A stretch of DNA of 64,000 nucleotides from Tamarix chinensis (GCA_030549775.1 CM060181.1:52706218-52770217); one strand, 5' to 3'; counted from the first letter of the stretch, positions 21,981 through 34,547 are shown. Notes: generated by a model from the letters alone, not told the origin. Program-made: numbers and translations.

Positions 21981-22439
21981 AACCCTTATATTATCAATTT
22001 TTATAATATTACTATTATTTCTATATCATTAGCAAAGTTAGTAATTAGTTATTGTTATTTTATTAACATGTTATTATTTTATGAAAACCCTAAAGAGGCA
22101 TAGGAGCATGCTCCAAGACCCGTGTCATTTTAGGTAAGGGTGTTACTAAGGCCTATTATGTGTGTGATGCGCATTAAATGCCTTGTATGTTATGCATCCT
22201 ATGTTTATTATTGTAATTATTTCGTATATGGTATGACGTAGAGTTCAAGTATTTTCTTGTGTTGTTATATGGCATGTGTATTGTGTATATGTGATGATAT
22301 GTGTTGTGACCCTGTAAGACATGCATGTGAGGATGTTAATATGGTTTGTGTGGGGGAAAGGATAAAAAAGGAGGATGGGGAAAGAAGTTGACCAAGGGAT
22401 GTGAGTTGACTCAAGTATTTTTAAGGATCCATGAGTGGA

Positions 22440-23150
22440 AGAGTAAAATGGGGAATACATGGATTATATAGGAGAATCTAATCTATGGTTTTTTATGGGA
22501 GAAACTAATTTATAGTTTTGTGTGAGAGAATTTAATCTATGATTTTATATGAGAAAATCTAATTTATGGTGTTGTATGGGAGAATCTAATTTATGATGTT
22601 ATATGGGAGAATCTAATTTATGATTTGTATGGAAGAATCTAATTTATGATGTTGTATGGGAGAGTCTAATTTAGGTTTGGTATGGATGAATCTTTGGTTT
22701 TATATGGTTTGAATTTAGGGTTTGGTAAGGATGAATCTTTAGTTTGGTATGGATTGAATTTAGGGTTTGGTATAGATGAATCTTTGGGTTTTATATGGTT
22801 TAAATCTAGGGTTTGGTATGGATGAATCTTTAATTTTGTGTGGATTGAATTTAGGGTTTTGTATGAAGGAATCTTGGGTTTTGCATGAAAGAATTTAGGG
22901 TTTCGTATGGATGGACTTAGGATTTTGCATGGAAGATTTTATAGTGTTGCATGGGAAAATCTAAACTAGGGTTTTGTTTAGATGAACTTAAGGTTTTGCA
23001 TGGCAAATTTTATGGTGTTGCATGGGAGGATCTAATCTAGGGTTTTATATGGATTGAATCTAAAGTTTTATATGGAGAAATCTAGGGTTTTGTACGGATG
23101 GATCTAGAGTTTGCATGGTTGATTCTAAGGTTTTTACGTGGGAGTTTTAG
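22440..23150 (+). repeat. Minisatellite in unit A, unit about 27-32 bp
   Basis: About 24 degenerate copies of a unit like TATGGGAGAATCTAATTTATG that drifts into GGTATGGATGAATCTTT and then GGGTTTTGTATGGATG. Unit B has only a few copies (27920-28000), so copy number changed after the units diverged. Confidence 0.75.
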
Positions 23151-23544
23151 GGATTGCACGAAAAGTTCGAAAGGTTGTATGGAATCTATAAAGTCTGGAT
23201 GGGAGTGAAATTAACGTATGAAAAGTTGATTTGAGATGTAAGGAAGGTAATGTAAGAGTTGTTTGGGTGTTTGAACACTTTGGATGAAAAATAGTACATG
23301 AAGCAATATAAGGGTACGTAGGAGACCGAGCTAGGATTTGTATGGACAATTAGAGTTTGTTGTGGTTGCTTAGAGTTGTTGTGGTATCATATGTATTTGT
23401 TGATTAAATTATAATTATGAGGGTGGAATTTATGATTTGTGATGTGTGAAGTGTAATGGGAATGATTCATGCATGTTTAAGGTGAAAGCTTCTGAATAAG
23501 ATACTTAAGATATTAATCACTTAAAGTAGAAGATATTGAGACGG

Positions 23545-23870
23545 ATTCAGCCGATCCACCGGTTAGGAATAGTGGTTAGGGTTTTTACCCTATGTGTGAT
23601 TGATCCACCGGTTATAATAGTTGTTAGGGTTTTACACTATATGTGACTAATCCACCAGATATAATAGTGGTTAAGGCATGATGCTTTATATGTGACCGAC
23701 CCACCAGTTATAATAGTGGGGGATCCCGAGCTCAATAAACACAACTAGAGTTTTGCTAAGGCACTTAAATGATACTAATTACTTCGATCCACCAGTTATT
23801 ATAGTGGTTAGGGTAGGATGCTCAGTGTGTGACCGACCCACCGGTTATAATAGTGGGAGGTTCTCATACT
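23545..23870 (+). repeat. GATCCACCGGTTATAATAGTGG repeats in unit A, about 48 bp apart
   Basis: Six copies of CCACCGGTTATAATAG or close variants (near 23553, 23602, 23650, 23697, 23785 and 23836), each followed by a variable TTAGGGTTT-like part. The same array occurs in B at 28745-29085. Conservation in both units suggests it is part of the LTR's structure. Confidence 0.72.
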
Positions 23871-24575
23871 TGCATTGATTTGATAAAAATCATGGTGTGA
23901 ATTAATTTCTGATCAGAGATTAATTAAGTAATTAATCTGGATTATGAATGGGCCTTTGTACTTTTACCTGAATGGTCATATGCATTTATGTTATCATGTT
24001 GGTCTTATGCTCTATTATTATTCTGCATGATATATGTGATTTGTGTGTTGGCCTTAGTGCACAGTTACCTTACTCAGTATGTAGTGTACTAATCGCCCTT
24101 TTCATGAGTACTGCTCATTCCCAGGAGTAGTTGACCCTTCTGACCTTGTGCAAATGGGCAAGATATCAGGAGGAGCTATGTGTTGAGCATTTTTGGCTCC
24201 AAGTTCGAGAGTGTGGCCGGATCCGCTCTTCTTGTTATTTTATCACCTTCGGTTATTTCTTTTGTATTGGATTTACCCTTTTTGATTCATTACCTTATAC
24301 TGAGTATTTTAAAATGAACCTTTTATCGGTTGTAAGCTTATTTCTCTTTTGGATATGAATTACAATTCTTTACGCATACTTTGATCTTTGGTGTTATAAT
24401 CTTTTCTAGTTCTTTCATGAACTCTTGATTTAAGTTTAATATTAATCTTTTCTTAGCCTTAGCACTTGGTACTGAAACGGTCGGAGAGAATCGGTTTGGT
24501 ACTAAGTATGGCATTCACAGATTTTAATTTAAGTTCTTCCTTTTAAAAAAAAGTAGTGAATTTTGGGATGTTAAA

Positions 24576-25244
24576 TAATGCCTTCCGACCGCAATCCAAT
24601 AGAGAAGGAAATACCTACTGAGTGAAAATATAACTATAGGACATCTAACCCACTAACTCCCGACAACTGTCCTGAGAGCCAAAGAAAAAGGCCCAAACGA
24701 AATCTTATTCCATTAATATGTATTTTCAAGTGATATCACAAATCACAATAAAATCCAGATGTAACCAAATGGGTGTTTCTAGTTGATAATACCAAACACA
24801 AATAAAATCCTTTATTAGCTAAATTGGGTGTTTCCAAGTAATAACACTAAATACAATTAAATCCCATTATTAATCAAATTGGGTGTTTCCAAATGCTAAC
24901 ACCAAATACATCACAAGGCATAAAAGACACCAATTGGGTGTTTAGAGATGACACAAAATTTAACCAAATTTAAAATATAATTACCATCATTATGATTCTT
25001 ATTAAATTAAGACAGTCATAGTTGAATTCATAATTTAAATTTTGTAAATATATAGAGATATCAACACAAAAGGCCCAAGAGAATAACAACAATTTATAAA
25101 CAAACCAGGCCATATTCAATTAGACTAATCGATCGATCCCTAAAACCAGTCGACTGGTTTGGTCGTACTAGACCTAAACTAAAATAGCATTAGAGAACTA
25201 GTCGATTGGTTAACCTCACTGATCAATTTTTCATGGGAACCAGT
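24576..25244 (-). mobile_element. Unit C, 3' part (LTR-like, reverse), split by unit B
   Basis: Sequence on this side and at 29819-31606 shares the words AACCAGTCGACTGGTT and CTAGTCGATTGGTT, so it is one unit cut by B. Read on the minus strand it begins TGTAATACC at 31606 and ends near GTCGGAAGGCATT at 24577, ends typical of plant Ty3/gypsy LTRs. TAAAT stands outside both ends (24572-24576, 31607-31611), a possible 5-bp duplication. A minisatellite with AATTGGGTGTTTCCAA units (about 60 bp apart, 24765-24950) lies inside. Confidence 0.45.
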
Positions 25245-26114
25245 TGAAATACCCCGAAATCCTAATTTAGAGAATTATGACAAAATAAGGATTTATTAGA
25301 AAAATTAATTAAATAAATTAGTTGATTAAAATAAGAGGAAGTAATTAAGTTAAAATCAAGAAGAAATTAATAAATAATTTAAATGGGAAAAATTAGGGTG
25401 TTTTGCTAATTAAAATGGAATTAAGGAAAAAAATTTGAAAAATACTAAATTAACCTAAGAAGGTAATTTATTTATTATTTTATTAAAATATTATTATTTT
25501 AAATATCCCAAAATCCCAAAATATTTTAAATACCCCAACCCATCTATTTTTTCCTTTTTTTTTCCTTTTTTCCCATCATTTCTTTTCTTTTCTTTTCTTC
25601 CTTTCCTTTCTCCTTTTCTTTTTTTTTCCTTCCTCCCCGATCTGGGCCAGCCCTTCCCTCATGGCCCAAACTTCTTCCTTCCTCCTATATAGCCCAAGCC
25701 CGCCACCATCTTCTTTTCCCTCACCAGCCACCCAATCCGACTTTCTTTTTGTTTCTTTCTTTTCCCCTTGGAACGACCGATCCACACCCTTCTTCTTCCT
25801 TTCTCCCCCAATCTTCCTTTTTCCCCAGCCCCTCGACTTCCCCACTTCCTATAGCAAGCATGCGGCCTCTATAATGTCGTACGTCAACCTGCCATCCCTA
25901 CCCTCTTCCATGTCGATCCTTCGTCCCTCTCCACCCAATCATGCTCTCTCTCTCTCTCATGCATACCTCTCTCTCCCTTCTTTTCTCTTTCCTCGAGTTG
26001 GTAAACCTGCAACTTTATAAGCCTGCACCAATCATGCACCACTGACCGATAACCTGTCATGTGTGCCATCATCTCCCCCTCTTCACCCTCTATTGTTTTC
26101 CCCCATTAATGGCC

Positions 26115-26122
26115 TATAAATA
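26115..26122 (+). promoter_or_regulatory. TATA box of unit B
   Basis: TATAAATA in GGCCTATAAATACCC, matching 20665-20672 in unit A in position and flank. Confidence 0.58.
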
Positions 26123-26739
26123 CCCTTCAACCGCCCCTATTTAACCTTTTTCTTTACCCAAAAATTTTCTCCCTTTTGTGCTCCACCTCCTGTTTAGTCA
26201 CCCATTCCATCGTCACCGCCCAAACCACCTCACAAATTACTCCCTACACAACCCTCCACTGAGCTACACCCCTCACCACCCTCAATCTTCCCTGCATAAG
26301 CTTCCTTGGTCATGCAAAGTTGGTCATTCGACCAACTTCAACTCACCCACCGCCATCCGCCGCAACCACCACATCTTGTACCTCCCAAAACCACCAGCAG
26401 AACCTCCTCTACCTCCTCCTACCTTCCTTTTTCCCTTGCATCCCTCTCCTTCTCCCTTCCTCCCTCTCCACCACCTTTGGCCACCACACCGCTGTCGCCT
26501 ATGCCTCCCCCTTTGGCTGCGCCACCCCCACTATTCCAGCCCTCTCAACCTAGGTCATCCTCCACCACCTCAAATCCCCCTCTCTTATCATAAAGAACCT
26601 ACTTTCCACTCATATTCTCTCTTCTCTGCCACCATAGTTGGTGCCGCCTGGTCACCACCAACCCTAGGTGGTACCCTAACCCTTAAAACCCTAGTTATGC
26701 TATCCTTGCCTCTTTTATTTGTATTTATGTTATTGGCCT

Positions 26740-27265
26740 TAATATTATTATTATTATAATTATTATATCATTACTGTTATCTTTATTATTACTAAATATA
26801 GCCTCGGGATATTTATCTCATTATTATTTTAAAGAAGTCAAAACCCTATTGTATTTATTATTATGATTATCATTATTTATATTATCATTAATATCATTAT
26901 TATACTTATCATCGTCATCATCATCATCATTATTATTATTAATGCTAACTTTGGTATATTATTACTATTATTATTTTTGTAAATATTTGAACCCTTACCT
27001 TATCATTATTTTGATTATTATTAATAATATATTAGTATTATCCTTAAAAATATTATCATTATTGTTATTATTACTATTATTGTTTTTATTACTAACACTA
27101 TTATTAACCTTAACCTCATTATCACTAGGGTTTCTATTATTATGATTATTAGGACCCCTTTTAAGTATTATTCTAAGGATTATAACTATTATTATTATTG
27201 TTGTTATTATTTCTGCTACAACTATTATTATTACTATTATTAGTAATATTAAAGCTATTACCTCT
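26740..27265. repeat. (ATT)n-rich stretch in unit B
   Basis: Interrupted ATT/TTA triplets with a (CAT)n patch near 26910. It corresponds to 21338-21980 in A. Confidence 0.75.
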
Positions 27266-28744
27266 AATAATATAAATATGGCTATAAATACCTTAACATG
27301 AACCTATTTTGACTAGTAATAACCTAGTTGGCTAACTTGAGAATAAAAATCCTATTTTTTATTTGTAAAGCTTCTTTTAATAATAGTAACCCTAATATTA
27401 GAGTAAATTAGGAAATAATAGAAATTTTGGTAAGAGGAAAATTAATCCTTAGTGTTTTCCTCTTATAGGTGAACCTAGTAAAAACCCTAAGGAGGTATAG
27501 AAGCGTGCTTTAAGACCGGTGTCATGTTAGGTAAGGATGGAGCTAAGGCTCTCTATGTGTGTGTTATGTGCCTTGTATGCCATATGCTATGTTATGTTGC
27601 GTATCTTATGATTATTATAACTGTTTTATGTGTAGCGCAGTTTGGAGTTGAGGTATGCTTATATGAATTTCTCATAGCATGTGTATAATATGTATATGTT
27701 GTGCTTATGATATTATATGATGTGGCCCTTAGGACATGCATGATAGTATGTTTAATATGTTGATATGGAGTGAAAGGATGAAAAAGGAAAAAGGGGAAGT
27801 GAGTTGATCAAGGGAAAGCAAGTTGACCAAAGGGATATAAGATTGACCTAATTATCTCATAATCCATGAGGGGGAAAATAAAAGGGGGTTATGAACAAAA
27901 TAAAAGAATGGGGTGAACTCTACATTGGAGCTTCTAGGGTTTGCATGGAAACTTCTAGGGTCTGCATAGGATGGATGGAGTCTGTATGGGGATGACCCTT
28001 ATGTGTGAAGAGTTGTCTTGGAGTGTAAGTAAGGGAAGGGAATATTTGTTTGGGTAATTGGAGTCTTTGGGTGAAAAATATTACGTGGTTGGTATAAATG
28101 TGCATAGGAAACCTAGCTCGGATTTGGGAGGAAAACCCTAATTTGAGATGGTTGTGAAAGTAAAAATAAATGAGGATGATCGAAGTACGGGATGAGAGTG
28201 GAAAAATATCATGTGTAGGGTGAGTATAGGTGTCATGGGAAAGTAAGGATGGTTGGTGAGAAATGGAGGGGAGACATGCAAGGAAGAAGTTTGCTAGGAT
28301 TTAGTGTAGCCAACTAAGGTTTCATGGTCACGCATGTATTTGGGGGAGTAAAGTGAAATGATGGGGGTTGAATCTAAGGGAGGTGATGTGTGGGGTGTTA
28401 AAGTAGCCTTAGTTTCATGAGGAAGAGAAGGATGGGCCACATAGGCCCAAATTCAGGTTTTAGGAGAAAACCCTAGGAGAAGATAGTAAGTGGACTGGGA
28501 TGGTGTAAGGTAGTGGGCCTTGACCCATACACTTAAAAGTTGGGCCTCTAGTGTGAGTAAGTGGTAGAAGGAAAGGATGTTGGGGTGTATTAGGAGGTGC
28601 ATAAGTCTCAAGATATAGGACGGGCTCTCTTGTGGAGGATTAGAGTAGATGGAGTGTGACATTCGTGTCTAGGGTGAAAACTTGTTGTATAAGACACAAT
28701 AAAACACTAATCGTTTAAAGTAGAAGATTATTGAGCTAGACCTA

Positions 28745-29085
28745 GACCGATCCATTGGCATAATAGTGACCAGGTGCTAGCGTGCACTGGAGACTGATCC
28801 ACGGGCATATAATAGTGGTCAGGTGTGTTCTACCCTGTACATTTTTGATCAACTAGCTATAATAGTGGGAGATCCCAAGCTCAATAAACCAAACTCTAAG
28901 TTATGATAAGACATGTAAAAGACACTAAGTACTTACGGTGGAACACCATGAGAGTCGGGGCTAGACCGATCCACCGGTATAATAGTGGCCAGGAGCGTCT
29001 TGCCCTGGAGATCGATCCACTGGAATATAATAGTGGTCAGGTGCATCCCGCCCTGTACGTTTCTGATCCACCAGCTATAATAGTG
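28745..29085 (+). repeat. GATCCACCGGTATAATAGTGG repeats in unit B
   Basis: Six copies of GATCCA-x-x-GG-x-ATAATAGTG, each followed by a variable part such as CAGGTGCATCCCGCCCTG. This is the counterpart of the 23545-23870 array. Confidence 0.7.
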
Positions 29086-29818
29086 AGGTTCCCATACTCG
29101 CATGGATTGATAATAAGTATGGTGTAAAATGAGTATTGATCAGAGATTAAAGAATATGATTATTCAGACTATAGTTTGGCCTTTATTATTCGTATTGTTA
29201 TATGTTGTTTATATGATCATGCTTATGTTATATGCTTTTGTGTGTTGGCCTTAGATGTATGGTTATCTTGCTCATCATATAGCGTACTAATTACCTGTTT
29301 CCTGGGCGCTGCTCATTCCCACGAGTAGAAGGCCCTTCTGAATTTATGTAGGTATATGATGCTATTTTGGATGCCTTCAATGCCTATGAGGTATTGGGTG
29401 GAGTTGATAGTTGAGCTTAGACTTAGCTTGGGGACCGAGAGCGACGTGGCCGAATTTTCCTTTTTATGTTCCTTTATTTTGCATCGGTTTATTCAAACTT
29501 TTTTTTATCGTACTGTAGCTTTTATCCCTTTTTAGGAATTTTAATTATGTACTCTTGGATTGTAAACTCTTTTCCGCGTACTTTGATTTATGTCTTATGA
29601 ACGTTTCAATGCTTTTATGAATTCATGATCTAAGTTTGATTAATTATGTATGGTAATTCTTTCTCTAGCCTTGTGGTTAGTACGAGACTGGCCGGGGGTT
29701 GGGCCTGTACTGCTCAAGGCAGTAATATCCCCGAAATTCACAAGTTTTGATTTACTTGTTTCCATGGAATCTTTTAATAAAACAAAATTTTTCAGTAGTG
29801 AATTTTGGGGGTGTTACA

Positions 29819-31606
29819 CTGGTTCATGGATTTGGTCCAATTGGTTAATAGATCTAAGTAGAGACCAACCCATTTTGTCTTATAGAGAAACCAGTTGATG
29901 GGTTTGACCAACCAAACAACTGGTTACAGAAACCATTTAATTGGTTTGGTCTAATCGGTCGATGGGTCTAAGTAGAGACAAAACCAATTTGATCTACGAG
30001 GATACCAGTCGATGGCTTTGATAAATTGATTGATTGTTCATCAAAACCAATCGACTGGTTTATCAAACCAATCGACTAATCTCACAACTAAATGATCCAA
30101 ATATTCAATCTGTTCAACTGTTCGCACAACCAGTTGATGGGTTTGAAGAACTGATTGAATAGTTTCGGTAAAACATTACCCAGACTTGCGATACACACAC
30201 CACAATTTACCACACTTTATCATATTAATCCTTGCATGCTTCTATTTCATAACACACATAAAAATAAGTGTTACACACATAGAATCACATGGATACATGG
30301 TAATATAAATACTTGAACAAATTATGCTCAAATGGCCAACTTATGTTTTAAATCGAAGAAATCTAGCAATGATTACTTGGGAAGAATTATACCGCATGCT
30401 CAGATTATATAATATAAATTAGATCATGCTCACCTATACATCAACACATGGAAATCCCATAAACCTCATAACTCCATTTATGTTAAAGATAAGAATGGCT
30501 TATCTTGAATTAATTCTTCTAGCACAAAAGCTCCTACTTGATGTCTATCTAGAAAAATCTCAATTCCTAAGAGAATCAAAGTTAAAACCATTAAATACCA
30601 TCTTTTAAAACTTCATTAAAATCAAGGAAAAATTAGAAGAATATGCAGAGCACAAAATACCATCTTTTTTTCAAGAATAGGGTGTCAAAGGAAAAAGTTG
30701 AACTCTTCAACCTTTCTCAACCTTAATTCTTCCTTGATTAAGGAACACAAGGGAGACCTAAAACTAAGATTATAATAAGAAAAGGAAATACAATGCTCAC
30801 ACAAATAAGGGAGAAAACCAAATCAAGTCTCTATTTTCCTCAACAAAGAGGAGAATAGGGAAGAATGAAGGGATGTTCAACATTTGGAAAATTTTCCACC
30901 AAGAAAAGGGAGAAGAGAGCTAGAAAAATAGGTGAGGAATGAAAATGGATCAGAAATGAAAGGTATAGAGGCAAGGATAGGTCGACAATCACAGAAGAGA
31001 GGGAGATGAGACTGGTAAGGTTGGGTGTGGGGAACTAAGAAGTGAGGGTTGACTTGATAGGGTGATGGTGGGTTGAGTGTAGTCAAGAATGAGCATGGTA
31101 GTGGGTTGGTGAGTCACAAGATGGTGTATAAAGTCAATCTTGCACCCTAAATGCCAAAAAGGAGAGGGATAGGTAAAGGCAAAGAGAGAAGGTTAGGCTT
31201 GCCTCAAAAGTGCTTTTTAAAAAAATTTGGCTAATTAAAATTATGTAGTGATCTAAATAATGTAAAAATAATCCTAAATCACTAAAATATGCTTATTAGC
31301 ACATTTGGACTCTAATTAGAAGTTTTCTTAAATATTAGAGAGAAATTCATATCAAAATCAGAAATAGATATGAAATTATAGAATAACTAGTCGATTAGTT
31401 TGGGTAAACTAGTCGCTTGGTTTGTCAAGAATAAAAATGTCAATTGCTCAGCGCTCTAGTCGATCAGTTAGATAAACTAGTCGATTGGTACACCTAAAAT
31501 TCATATTTTTATTAAAACTACAAGCCCATTCCAAAACCAAAACTAATTTATTTTATATTTACATAATTTTAAACACATTTTGAAGGATTTTAGGATAGGT
31601 ATTACA
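29819..31606 (-). mobile_element. Unit C, 5' part (LTR-like, reverse)
   Basis: Continuation of unit C beyond the nested unit B. 29819-30175 and 31380-31490 contain many degenerate copies of AACCAGTCGACTGGTTTGG, itself a near-palindrome. Between them the minus strand shows a CT-rich leader (31150-30880) like that of units A and B. There is no protein-coding motif. The unit starts TGTAATACCTATCC at 31606 on the minus strand. Confidence 0.45.
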
Positions 31607-31776
31607 TAAATAGACCGCTTTGTTTGGTGTCATCTGATTACTTAAATAAACTTATGTCATTTTTAATCTTTATTGTGAAGAAATCAATGAATAAGTTAAA
31701 ATATATATTTTTTTTAAAATGATTTCATTTGTTATTTTTCTTATAACATTTTAAATTACTTTTTTTAAAAATCACA

Positions 31777-32019
31777 ATGAATAATAAATTCAAAAACCAT
31801 TCAAGCTATGACAAGTTTGAAACTTCAACAAACTATAACAAGTTTGGAACTTTAACAAACTATGACAAGTTCAGAACCCCAATAAACTATGATGATGGGT
31901 TCAAAACCTTAACATACTACAATGATGAATATAGAATCCTAAAAGGTTGTGGATGTATAGAGGTAATACAAATGGATTCTCTAAACATTAATTACAGCTT
32001 GGACGAAGAGGTAAAATGA
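31777..32019 (+). CDS. Short ORF with an 11-residue repeat, upstream of the Mutator-like remnant
   Basis: An 80-codon frame from ATG 31777. It is built of four degenerate copies of about 11 residues: YDKFETSTN, YNKFGTLTN, YDKFRTPIN, YDDGFKTLTY, followed by EYRILKGCGCIEV. The DNA repeats with a 33-bp period. It ends at TGA 32017-32019. It lies 0.2 kb upstream of, and on the same strand as, the transposase remnant, so it may be that element's N-terminal region or an intron-split first exon. No family recognised. It is short and may be non-functional. Confidence 0.35.
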   Translation: MNNKFKNHSSYDKFETSTNYNKFGTLTNYDKFRTPINYDDGFKTLTYYNDEYRILKGCGCIEVIQMDSLNINYSLDEEVK

Positions 32020-32199
32020 ATATTTATTATGGTAAATTACATTAGTAAATTTGGTTAGATAAAACTAATATTTATTTTTATTATATTATTATGCTCAACT
32101 TCTTTTTAATGATATAGAACGTATGAATATATGTTTTATGACCTAAAGTTATTAGAGATTATTTATGATGGATCAAATATTCTTTTATAGTGAAGAACT

Positions 32200-34065
32200 T
32201 CTATCATGGGTTAGATAAATGGATAGACGTCATAGGATGATTTTGATCACAAAAGGTTATAGAAAAGAAAATGGTATAAGGTAAGTAGAGTATCTATAAT
32301 ATGTGAAAGAGGTGGAACATACATGTATACTAGACCTATAGATAGTGAAGGTGCATCTAATACAAGTTCTAAAAAGATTGATTGTCCCATTTTTATTGTT
32401 GGAGTTAAAAATAATAATAAAATATGAAAATGGTAGTTAGAAATAGGAAACACTATCACTAATTGGTAAATTATGAACAAGGGTATGTTGTTCTTAGTAA
32501 ATTAACATAAAATAAATTCAAATTTATTGATAAATTCATCACGGCTAACATAAAAGTCATGAAAAATCGTACCACTTCTTTAACAAAAATTGAAGGGAAT
32601 GTAAGTTTGAGAAAGCATATTTGTAATGTTCAACAAAAGCTTAGGTTTGAAGAAATGGATGGCCAGAAAATGTTACATAATCTTATGATTATGTTGGTTG
32701 AAAATCATTATTTTTAGTGTCATCAAAGTGAGTGAGAATCAAATATAATAAGTGATTATCTATTTACACATTCCATATCTATTAATATTTTACATGTATT
32801 TTCTTTTGTTTTACAAATGGATTGAATGTATAAGAAAAACAGATATAAAGTACCTTGTAAATATTAGACTGACACCAACACAGTTTAATTTTAATTTTGC
32901 ATGTGCATACATGTCATCTGAAGAGGAATAAAATTATTTGTGGGTATTAGAGAGGTTGAAGGGGTTAATGAATCCATCTATACTTCCAACCACCATTATT
33001 ACTAATCGGGAACTTGCTCTTATGGGATGTATTTTTCCCACTTCAAAACAATCATTATGTTGGTTTCATGTTAATAAGAATGTGGAGGAAATGTAAAAAG
33101 TCATTCATCATTTGTATGTGGTTTTATGCCATGATGGAAAAATGTAATAGATGTTACGGATAAACAAATATATGATGAACGACTCTTGTCCTTAGAAGAA
33201 GACTATAGAAACATGCCTAGCTTAATTTTGTATCTAAAGACAAATTGGTTACAACCTATAAATACAAAATCATTTATACTTTCTTCGATGAAGTGTTTCA
33301 TATCGATCATGTCACAATGAACATGCATGATTTATAGTTTATCTTATAGTATAGTTTCTTTTACTTCATTATGTTAACAAAGTAATATATAGATTTTTAT
33401 CAAAAGGGTTGAAGTTTTTCATGGATCTTTGAAGAGGTTTCTAGAGACATTACATGGCAGCTTCAACACAGTATTTAAACAAATACACACATTCCTAGAA
33501 TTACAACATGATGAGATCAAAGCATCCTTAGAGAGGTCTTAGTTGAATATTCCTCATTTTTGCTACAAGTAAGCCAATATAAGAGTTCATGTTGCTTTAA
33601 ATGTAATGGATTTGGTAAACAAAGAGTGTTAAAGAAGTAATGATGTAGGTACCAATGATGATTTATATGGATTTTATATGCGACGTACATATAGGATACC
33701 ATGTATGCACAAAATTGATACCTACATTCATAACTACATGTCAATTCCCTTGTCAGTTATTCATCCGTTCTAGAAAAAACTCGTTATAGATGAGGCCATT
33801 AATTCATTGATACCACAAGAACTAATAGAGGTTGTACCTCATTTACTCCACATTCCCATGGAATTTGTTATGAGCCAACTACCAGCAATAGAAAATTAGT
33901 TGGTAAGAGAGATATTTAATATTGTTGTTCCCAAAAGAACACCTCTCCAAGAGCCGCCATTATGACAACATAGGGATCATCCGAGGAACTCCATTAGAAG
34001 GTAACCATCTAGTTGGGAGTACATAGAAAAAAATCTTCAAGTCATTCAAATCAACACAAGCTCGG
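32200..34065 (+). pseudogene. Mutator-like (MULE) transposase remnant
   Basis: Plus-strand pieces follow the order of plant MULE transposases. ITKGYRKENGIR and ERGGTYMYTRP come first, from the N-terminal DNA-binding part. Then KIEGNVSLRKHICNVQQKLR, MD-stop-MYKKNRYKVP at the first catalytic Asp, and a segment ending NYLWVLERLKGL. TTIITNRELALMGCIFPTS has Asn where the second catalytic Asp is expected, then LCWFHVNKNVEEM. The SWIM zinc-finger part reads RIPCMHKIDTYIHNYMSI (about 33700), and HRDHPRNSIRR-like sequence recalls the GRPPGS...RDPS tail. The family cuts and pastes DNA in the nucleus. Stops and shifts are frequent, so it is dead. Confidence 0.7.
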
Positions 34066-34124
34066 AATAGGTTATCTCTTAGTCAAGGTCAAGCTTAATG
34101 ATGACAAGCATCATTTATATCATC

Positions 34125-34540
34125 AGGATAATTACAATTTTCATATGTTAATCAAATAAATCAGCATATTGTTTCATATATTAGTACTTGGTATAATGTG
34201 TTAGGAGATGGGAACTATAGTTTCAAACGATTGGCATATATTATACTAGGAGATGGGGATTTGTAGGTTCAGATCCATATGGACTTATATCATGGCATAC
34301 TGGCTAGATGATAAACATACAAAAAAATGTGTTTGTATATGACACCGTTGATCAATTTCTCAATATTATTTCTCATTAGGAAGGGCCAACTCAAATGGAA
34401 CACTGGACAGGAATGCCATATATTAGTCATGTCATTGCAACATATTATTGTGTGTTTTTGATATACTACTGGTTGAATGCATGTAGTTCATTAGTGACAC
34501 AACATGGAATTGAAAGTCCTAAAATGAAGTGAATGTATTG
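34125..34540 (+). pseudogene. OTU-type cysteine protease-like remnant
   Basis: Plus strand: ISTWYNVLGDGNYSFKRLAY, then ILLGDGDL, HMDLYHGILAR and WNTGQ. OTU deubiquitinase-like domains start with V-x-GDGNC-x-F-R-A-I/L-A. Here the catalytic Cys is replaced by Tyr (TAT) in GDGNYSF. Plant MULE elements that carry an OTU domain next to the transposase are known, and the placement 60 bp after the transposase tail fits. Stops follow (for example after GDGDL and LAR). Inactive. Confidence 0.55.
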
Positions 34541-34547
34541 TTTTTAC

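Larger units (their letters stand above)
19612..24575 (+). mobile_element. Unit A: very long LTR-like sequence (4.96 kb)
   Basis: Begins TGAAATGTCGTGAAAATTT and ends GAATTTTGGGATGTTAAA. These are decayed versions of the ends of unit B (TGAAATACCCCGAAAT ... GAATTTTGGGGGTGTTACA). The inner order is the same as in B: AT-rich start, GGCCCAGCCC and pyrimidine-rich block, TATAAATA, CCACC-rich leader, (ATT)n tracts, AAAACCCTAAAGAGGCATAGG box, GGGTTTTGTATGGA repeats, CCACCGGTTATAATAG repeats, TGTGTGTTGGCCTTAG, and CTGCTCATTCCCAGGAGTAG. There are no gag or pol motifs. I read it as a solo LTR of a large Ty3/gypsy element. The lineage cannot be set without its internal region. Confidence 0.6.
25245..29818 (+). 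mobile_element. Unit B: very long LTR-like sequence (4.57 kb), nested in C
   Basis: Bounded by TGAAATACCCCGAAAT and GGGGGTGTTACA, the TG...CA form of LTRs. The 5 bases outside are CCAGT and CTGGT, which differ by two transitions and may be a decayed target duplication. It has the inner order given for unit A and the same strand. It lacks coding motifs. I infer a solo LTR formed by recombination, inserted into unit C. A tandem pair A-B as the two LTRs of one element is unlikely, because what lies between them belongs to C. Confidence 0.6.

Noticed and set aside
22440..23150. CRISPR-like appearance of regular repeats
   Set aside because: Eukaryotic context, degenerate units that grade into each other, no unique spacers of fixed length and no cas genes.
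19612..29818. Units A and B as the two LTRs of one element
   Set aside because: The 670 bp between them has no primer site or coding and continues beyond B at 29819, so it belongs to unit C.
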